A stretch of 64,000 nucleotides of DNA from Rana temporaria (lineage: Eukaryota > Chordata > Amphibia > Anura > Ranidae), in the NCBI RefSeq assembly GCF_905171775.1, contig NC_053497.1, positions 41,453,781 to 41,517,780 on the forward strand, given 5' to 3'. Positions within the stretch are counted from its first letter, which is position 1. Every line of letters begins with the position of its first letter. Both the position numbers and the translations under genes were made by a program. The notes beneath the pieces are model-generated. The model saw only the letters and a program-made list of their open reading frames with translations, searched no databases and had not been told where the DNA came from. Below are positions 57,190 through 64,000 of this stretch, one piece after another.

Positions 57190-57223
57190 CATAATGAGCT
57201 AGTATGCATACTAGCTCATTATG
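57190..57223. repeat. Perfect 34-bp palindrome
   Basis: CATAATGAGCTAGTATG is followed directly by its reverse complement. It lies in a repeat-like context in a NOP53 intron. Confidence 0.95.
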
Positions 57224-57287
57224 CCTTTGTCTTAAGGTATATGTATATGCAGTAAAGCATGCTTGTTATACGCACTGTGTAATCTAA

Positions 57288-57465
57288 GACCCCATACACA
57301 CAGATTTTCTTCAGATTTTTGTCCTTGGCTTTACCAAAACCATGTAGTACAAGGGCCAGCCTGATTGCACACAAATTGAAACTTAAGGTTAGACCTCATA
57401 TATGGTTTTGTTAAATCTGAAGACAAAAATCTGCAGAAAATCTAATAGCGAGGATGAGGTCTAAG
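57288..57465. mobile_element. Fold-back MITE
   Basis: CAGATTTTCTTCAGATTTTT at left pairs with AAATCTGCAGAAAATCT at right; GGTTTTG/CAAAACC inside. Confidence 0.65.
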
Positions 57466-58414
57466 GGGTTAATACTCTGCATTTCGTAAAAAGGCTGTTT
57501 TGATCCGGTCTTCTCTGATCCTCCCCTCGTTGCACTATCCTCAGTCAATCTGATCGTAGAGAGCCTAGGGGGAACACTGCACATGCTCAGTTTGGTGCGT
57601 ATTGCTAGAGAGTTTTCCCCCCTTAGGAGGGTGCATGTGATCAGCACTGTCCAGACAGAGGGTCAGAAGTTAGGCAGCCTCACTGAACAGTCAGAGTACA
57701 AGAATAACGCCTACAACTTTAATCAGACACTGATAGAAGTTACAAGACGGCTATATACGGCCAATGAGAAAACATTTTTTAGCAGTTTATATTTACTAAA
57801 ATATTTGCATTTTCATGTTGGGTACGATCAGATATTGTAAATGTAGGGTCCTGGGTTTAGTAACACTTTAATCCTTCCGAATTATGTATTCAAGTTTTAC
57901 GTTTGTCACATTTGTAGAATGCCTATATATTGTTATCTACAGGTGTCCAGTTTCATTTATAAAGAAGCCTTTCAGAAAAATGACTTGTGATTTTATGAAC
58001 CGAGTTATGAGCTTGTATGCCAATTAGCATTTAGGAAGCTTAGTTTGGCAACGTTCACTTTTTTTATTCGCTTATAACTGCACACTGAAAAATACATTTG
58101 GATTTTTTTTTTTTTTAAACATTTAGTCCTGATGAAAGGGATGATTTTTGACCCCGACATAGGTTGACTGCCATTTGATTTTCAATAACGGAGATAGTTT
58201 GAAACTGCCTCGTCACATCTGCTTTGGTGCCGTCAACACCCATTTTCACAATACAACAGAAAGTTCTGGTTTCTACAACATTTTCAGATCAAGAGCCCAC
58301 CGATAGTCATGCCTTTTAAGATTTATTAAAACGGCATTCCCTCCACTGGATCCAGCACTGTTACACCTACTGCCTAAGAAGTTACACATGCTTTTACACA
58401 CAGAGAGAGCTCAC

Positions 58415-58481
58415 CGTTAACTTCCGCAGGGAGTCTGTAAGCTCTTCACTCAGAAGTACATCAATATCGGGCGCCTGGTAC
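58415..58481 (-). CDS. nop53: NOP53 exon
   Basis: Acceptor CTCTTAAAG, donor ACG|GTGAGC. Encodes (K)YQAPDIDVLLSEELTDSL and RKLT. Human NOP53 has YQAPDIDVQLSSEL at the same place, so the identification is firm. Phase 2 start, phase 0 end. Confidence 0.93.
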
Positions 58482-58593
58482 CTTTAAGAGGAGATAAAGC
58501 AGGGGGGTTATAGCAAAAGACAAGCATTTCTATGGCACAGAATACCACCATTACCTGGAATTCCTATAAAGATGTAAAAAAAAAAAAGTCCTC

Positions 58594-58978
58594 TAAAGCC
58601 TTGTGCACACAGTTCGACAGACTTGTCCTAAATTCTTACCGTTAGTATGTTTTAGACAAATGTTGGATGACAGGCCAGTACATTTTTGGTGGTCAACGGC
58701 TCCACGTCTGATTTTTCATATGGTCGGTACACAAACCTGTCACACAAAATGTACTTTTGACCAACACATGCTCAGAAACAATGCTCAAACATGAAATTGG
58801 CAGAAGGGGCCCAGAGGGTGACTCTCGAGATAAAATTCTGCATAGTATGTCACTACGTTCGCGGCACAACAATTGTGTAACACAAGTATGCAAGACAAGA
58901 TCCTAGCACACGCTCTTTTGACAAAATAAATCAGGGCGCATGGTTGGCCAACAATCGCACCGTGTGTACAAGGCTTTA
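58594..58978. mobile_element. Fold-back MITE in NOP53 intron
   Basis: TAAAGCCTTGTGCACACAG at left; CGTGTGTACAAGGCTTTA at right. ACAAACCTGTCACAC-type interior. Confidence 0.7.
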
Positions 58979-59021
58979 GACAACACCCACTAGAAGAATT
59001 CCTACATACACATACATATAT

Positions 59022-59050
59022 TATACACACACACACACACACACACACAT
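59022..59050. repeat. (CA)n microsatellite
   Basis: About 14 CA units directly at the damaged left end of the Tc1 element. Confidence 0.9.
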
Positions 59051-59930
59051 TCCTTATTTTCATGACTATGAAAATTGTAGATTCACACTGAAGGCATCAA
59101 AACTATGAATTAACACATGTGGAATTATACATAACAAAAAAGTGTGAAACAACTGAAAATAGATTTCATATTCTAGGTTCTTCAAAGTAGCCACCTTTTG
59201 CAGCAGACACATCTCTAGAACTGGTAAGAGGAGACTGTGTGAATCAGGCCTTCATGGTAGAATATCTGCTAGGAAACCACTGCTAAAAAAGGCAACAAGC
59301 AGAAGAGACTTGTTTGGGCTAAAGAACACAAGGAATGGACATTAGACCAGTGGAAATCTGTGCTTTGGTCTGATGACTCCAAACTTGAGACCTTTGGTTC
59401 CAACCCCCCGTGTCTTTGTGTGACACAGAAAAGGTGAACGGATGGATTCCACATGCCTGGTTCCCACTGTGAAGCATGGAGGAGGTGTGGGGGTGCTTTG
59501 CTGGTGACACTGTTGGGGATTTATTCAAAATTGAAGGCATACTGAACCAGCATGGCTACCACAGCATCTTGCAGCGGCATGCTATTCCATCCATCAGGAC
59601 AATGACCCCAAACACCTCCAGGCTGTGTAAGGGCCATTTGACCAAGAAGGAGAGTGATGGGGTGCTGCGCCAGGTGACTACCTCTTGAAGCTTATCAAGA
59701 GAATGCCAAGAGTGTGCCAAGAAGTAATCAAAGCAAAAAGGTGGCTACTTTGAAGAACCTAGAATATGAAATCTATTTTCAGTTGTTTCACACTTTTTTG
59801 TTATGTATAATTCCACATGTGTTAATTCATAGTTTTGATGCCTTCAGTGTGAACGTACAATTTTCATAGTCATGAAAATAAAGAAAACTCTTTGAATGAG
59901 AAGGTGTCTAAACTTTTGGTCTGTAATAAA
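59051..59930 (+). pseudogene. Internally deleted Tc1-like transposon
   Basis: Long inverted ends: ATGACTATGAAAATTGTA at left is mirrored near 59865, and both arms run about 130 bp to AAGTAGCCACCTTTTGC and its complement. Between them are transposase pieces: WTLDQWKSVLWSDDSKLETF (second catalytic region, near 59333) and, shifted, GDTVGDLFKIEGILNQHGYH (near 59502) and LCKGHLTKKESDGVLRQ. The N-terminal DNA-binding part and the last catalytic acid region are missing. The outer left tip is replaced by (CA)n. Located in a NOP53 intron. Confidence 0.85.
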
Positions 59931-60224
59931 AAAAAAAAAAAAAAAAAAAATATATACATATATACATATACACATACATACGCACACCCAAATTCATGCA
60001 TCTCAGTTCCACATTGACATGATTTTCTGACAGTACCACATGGTACAACCTTAGTTGTCCCCATCCGCCCCACTAGTCTATTCTTCTCTTATGTACGATG
60101 CCCGGTTTGACGGTTGTTTGGTGATAAATGTTCTACTTTTGGTTGTATACCGTGTCTCATTGTTTTGATCTGCTGGAGACTGCGGTTTATAAAGAATGAG
60201 TAAAAAATAAAAAATCTTTCCCGA

Positions 60225-60360
60225 TCCTCTGCCCTCAGAGCCCCAGGGATGGCGAAACACACCACTACCCAAGGGCACCCAGTGTTGGCATCACATTTCC
60301 AGCATGTCATGCTGGAAATACTCACAGCGCAAGGATGCTTCTCATCACAGGGCAGAGGCC
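60225..60360. repeat. Interspersed repeat, copy 2
   Basis: Second copy of 52020-52165. Confidence 0.5.
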
Positions 60361-60601
60361 TACAGAGATACCCAAGATTACAAATCTCTGTAGGTTCTTA
60401 ACAATGCATTTACGTATGTAGCCAATTTGTGATTAATCCAAAAATCCAGAAGTTGGGTGGAAAAAAAAAATATTCAAAATGTAGCTTTCCTGGGAGAAGA
60501 CTTGCATGTATATCTGATATAGTCTTGACTTTGCCCCAAAAACGCATTGTATTGGATCCCCTCTCAATACTGATAAAGCATAGCCTTTTAATGGTTCTTA
60601 C

Positions 60602-60777
60602 TTGAGGCGACCGAGCCGCCGCGGCTGCAAGGCCTGTAATTTGCGTTTCTCCTCCCGAAGCTTCTTGCGTCTTAAGAGCTCGGCTTGTCTAGTCTTCAGT
60701 GATGCATAGAGAGACTTCAGCTGGAAGAGGCTCTGACGTCGCAGTCTCTCCGTTTTCTCAGTTTCTTGGCTGAATTT
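60602..60777 (-). CDS. nop53: NOP53 exon (most upstream one in the window)
   Basis: Acceptor GCTTTTTCCTCAG, donor AA|GTAAGA. Encodes 58 residues beginning KFSQETEKTERLRRQSLFQL and ending RRLGRLK, a Lys/Arg/Glu-rich coiled coil followed by the conserved RRLGRLKYQAPDIDV junction into the next exon. Phase 0 start, phase 2 end. Upstream exons (about the first two thirds of the protein) were not found to 64000 and should lie beyond the window. The long intron is full of repeats. Confidence 0.9.
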
Positions 60778-63700
60778 CTGAGGAAAAAGCAGGACAAGCG
60801 TTTTACCTTTACATAAACCATGGCAACACTTTCTGCTATAGCAAGCCACTATAAATTTATAGCCCAAAATAAACTTGTTCATTGAGGGGTTTTATTGTAC
60901 CTGTAGATTTATCCAATGCAGTCTGAATTAATGGGGGATATCGCAGGGCTTTTATCTCTCCCGTATCAAGAGTGCAGCATGTTTTCCCGAACGTTCACAT
61001 TTTTGTACCAAAAGAAACCGGTTGTAAAATAAACAGTCTGCTGTTAATAATCTCTCCTTCCTAAAGTGTTTGTTGACCGTCATTGTGATCCATTAACTTC
61101 AGTACTTTATCTACTTTCTGGTTCTATATAAATGCTCAGACGTTGCTGACTTCCCAAAGCTTTAACCTTGTCCAGGATCAGGGATTCAAAATACTCAGGT
61201 CATTAGCTAGTAGGTAGTCCCTATCCAAGCTACTCCAGTCTAATGAAGATACCCCAATATGTATTGCCACACTGGTTGATTGTCCAAAAACAGAATGGGA
61301 AATGTAACAGTTGTGCAACCACCCCAGTTCTACTACCGACATATTCCCATCCCTTGATGTCAGGAAACCTGCATGTCAAAATGATCCTTTAGATTGGTAA
61401 CAGGATGTGACCAACTACTAGCTATTCCATGACCTGTAGACATACTGAAAGTGATCGTAAAGTCTTGTTTTTACTTCTATAAAAATAACAAACATGTTAT
61501 ACTTACCTGCCATGTGTAGTGGATTTGCACAGAGGATCCCAGATCTTCCTCTCGGGTGCCTCTTCTGGGCTCCTGGCCTCACCCTCCTGTTGAGGGTGAG
61601 GCACACAGGCACCCCTCAACAGATCATTGATTCACTTTACCCGTTGGGGATATTAAACGTTATGGCTGATCGGTGTATCTTAGAGAAATGTTTTCCATAC
61701 CCTATACCATACATTGTCTTCATGCTCTCAGTCACTCTGTTATATCCCCCCACCCTAAAGCCCATGAAAGCAGAATTTTTGCTTTTAACAAGATATGTAT
61801 AAGCTAAAACTCCTCACAGAGCAGCAATAAATCTAACTTTTATATATATTTAGAAGGTCTCAAACTGTTGGAGATGCACCGCTTCAAGGCTGCATATAAA
61901 AAATAGGCCCCTATTTGATCCAGCTTATACCTCACACATTCATGTATTGTAAAAAAAAAAAAAAAAAAAAGTCAACTAAAGTATTTGCATCGGCACACTG
62001 CTTGAAAACATTTTGTAGGTTTAATGCAATGTCTGTAAAGCACTATAATGTCAGTATTCTTTCACAAGGATAATCACCATTTTAAGACAGATAAAGTGGT
62101 AAAAGCATCATTAGGATTTACAAGCTTAGTACAACTGAAGGAACATCGCCTTCTGGTGGTCAGAATAGGCAAGTACTGACTTAAAGGACCACTACCTAAA
62201 TGAAAGTCAGCAATCAACTACAACCCCCCAGTACACAAAAATTTGCTATGGTAATATTCTAGCAATTGTAATGAAGCTTATTGATCCATAATGTCATGCG
62301 CAACAACAGTTGTCCTAGCATACCCCTTGGTAGCTTTTCTATAGGGTTACTGTAAAGGCATTTAACCACTTGAGTACTAGACCAGCAATACCCTTTTATT
62401 ACCAGGCAATTTTTAGTGCTGTGATAGTTTGACAATTACTTGGTCACACAACAGTGCCCATAATAATGCTACGACAGATTTCTTTTGGCAGTATTTGAGG
62501 CAAACCTAAAATGAACTCATCTGCCACCTTCCCCCTCCCAGTTACACAAACGCACATCTTAAGGATCTTTTAGGAAAACTAAAATTACCTTTTATATTAC
62601 ATAGTGGTGTGGCACATCCCCTACCCATGCAATGATGACATAAGGATTGGCCACCTGCTGATGCGCGGGATGTCCACATCACACATTTGAGGCGGCAGTG
62701 GTTCAGCAAGGGACCAATTGCAGCACATTATTGATCATGGTAGGCATGCCACGCAATCTGCCAGATATTTGGCACCTGGCAGAGCCATGCAGCATGTTGG
62801 TATATGTGCAGGACCTTGCCTAAGCGCATACAAGCAACAAGGGCTCTGCCATATCCCAAAACATGGCAGAGAACTGAATTTCTACACATGTGCAGAATCT
62901 TGTGACATGCATGCACATGAAAATCAGGGCGAAAAAGCAGAGTTAGACTTACCGGTAACCCCTTTTCTGAGAGTCTTCCAGGACAGCCTAGGAGGAGCCC
63001 TAGGTCTCATGGGCTGTCCTGGAAGACGCTTGGGAGAAAAGGCGTTTCAAGATGGCAGCACAGAAGCAGAGCAAAGAGAACTTTGGCTGCAAGACTGACA
63101 ACTTTGGACTCCATTAGACTAGTATTTTTACATTACCAAAAAGGAACAAAAATTGAATTTTAGTTTTATCTAGTCAGGTGAAGCTCCTCAAATAAGTTTT
63201 TTTTTTTTATAATAACATGCTATGCAATGAGAGCTTCATAATTAGCATTCAAAAGGGAACAGTGACCACCCATTCGTTTTTCTTTACACACACGGTCTGT
63301 AGCGCTGGAAGCATGCCGTTTTGGAGCCGTATTCTAGCGGCGTTTGGGAGGGCTGGTGCGACAACTGTAAAAATGGTCAGAGGGTGGCTTTTATACAGAC
63401 ATCAACCACTGCCCTGTATAGGCAAGGTGAAAGTCTCTTTAGACACCAATGCACAATCCCACAATATAGGAAACAGTGCATATAATTGTATCTGTCCACA
63501 TCTCTGATCTATTGATCATTCCGACATGCAGTTTATGCCAAGGGTGACCCTTCTTCTGGCAAACCAATATCCAGCCATGATACTACTGCTGCTTTAAATG
63601 GCTTTTCACTTGCCAAGATGATTTTTTTTATTTTTTGAATTGGATAGTTTAGGGATGTTTTATAAATTATACCATGTAGAAACTTAACCCCCTTTGCCCT

Positions 63701-64000
63701 TTCTCCCCTCCCACCCCCAAAAATCCCCTGAACAGATAACAAAACCATTATTCACACTCTTATGGTTCCACGTGTTTGACTTTACATATAGAAATAAAGA
63801 CATGCAATGTCTCTTCTGCAACGATCCATGGACTGTAAACTGAGCTGGTCAGGTCAGGTCAGGTCACAGATGCCAGGCTGATCTTGTGTACTCGGAGTGA
63901 CTTCACCCCTCCCCAGTCAATGAAGAGGCCGAAACTCGGCACAGGAGAAGCTGCCAGTAAGGGAGCATTGGGAAGGTGAATATTTTCCCTTTAGTTCAGC
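60778..64000 (-). other. NOP53 intron (partial): repeats only
   Basis: Recognisable pieces: a frog repeat starting at ACTTACCTGCCATGTGTAGT (61501-61620), A-run at 61951-61970, a TTAACCACTTGAG repeat start at 62362, a fold-back around TCTTCCAGGACAGCC and GGCTGTCCTGGAAGA (62969-63030), and a four-fold AGGTC tandem at about 63848-63867. No exon candidate other than repeat-derived splice-like motifs. Confidence 0.5.

Noticed and set aside
61501..61620. ACTTACCTGCC and ACTTACCGG (62949) as minus-strand splice donors of upstream NOP53 exons
   Set aside because: Both sit in sequence typical of frog interspersed repeats and the adjoining frames do not resemble NOP53.
63848..63868. Tandem AGGTCA half-sites as a nuclear-receptor element
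   Set aside because: The period is 5 bp, so half-sites overlap; this is a short tandem repeat without usual receptor spacing.

Overview
The window looks like nuclear DNA of a frog, most probably a true frog (Ranidae). The evidence is the density of fold-back elements whose arms begin with GTGTGTAC-type ends, piggyBac-like TTAA elements ending in AGCGGRGTTCACCC-type repeats, Ngaro and DIRS retrotransposons, and two vertebrate genes whose exons can be read directly. The species call is inference.

Layout. 0-1.7 kb: two divergent 5' coding exons (minus strand 1153-1402, plus strand 1558-1634) around a short intergenic stretch with a perfect RFX X-box, flanked by MITEs. 1.7-9.5 kb: nested MITEs, including a TTAA element inserted in a larger terminal-inverted-repeat element, with a related uninterrupted site near 8.7 kb. 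9.53-15.13 kb: a complete, young-looking Ngaro retrotransposon on the minus strand (split direct repeats; gag, RT/RNase H, tyrosine recombinase and SGNH hydrolase ORFs). 15.1-21.4 kb: repeats. 21.6-22.43 kb: the large second coding exon of a delta-type neuronal connexin, plus strand. 22.5-50 kb: no gene found; decayed tandem repeats, a 2-kb inverted repeat with hammerhead-ribozyme-like relics, microsatellites, fold-back MITEs and a decayed DIRS element. 50-60.8 kb: the 3' half of NOP53 (GLTSCR2) on the minus strand as five exons with good splice sites. 61-64 kb: repeats.

How the genes relate. NOP53 (ribosome biogenesis) and the connexin (electrical synapses) are independent and convergent, so this is synteny and not an operon. 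NOP53 is on human 19q13.3 whereas human GJD2 is on 15q14. The neighbourhood and the sequence therefore fit the GJD1 paralogue (the fish Cx34.7 type), which mammals are thought to lack, better than GJD2. The four Ngaro ORFs belong to one element. Its hydrolase lacks an upstream AUG, but removal of a 62-nt putative intron would join it in frame to the recombinase.

Points to pursue first: the Ngaro intron, the possible GJD1, a possible membrane-anchored alternative tail of NOP53, the X-box divergent promoter and the hammerhead relics. All similarity statements come from reading the sequence and from memory of the families. No database search was run.
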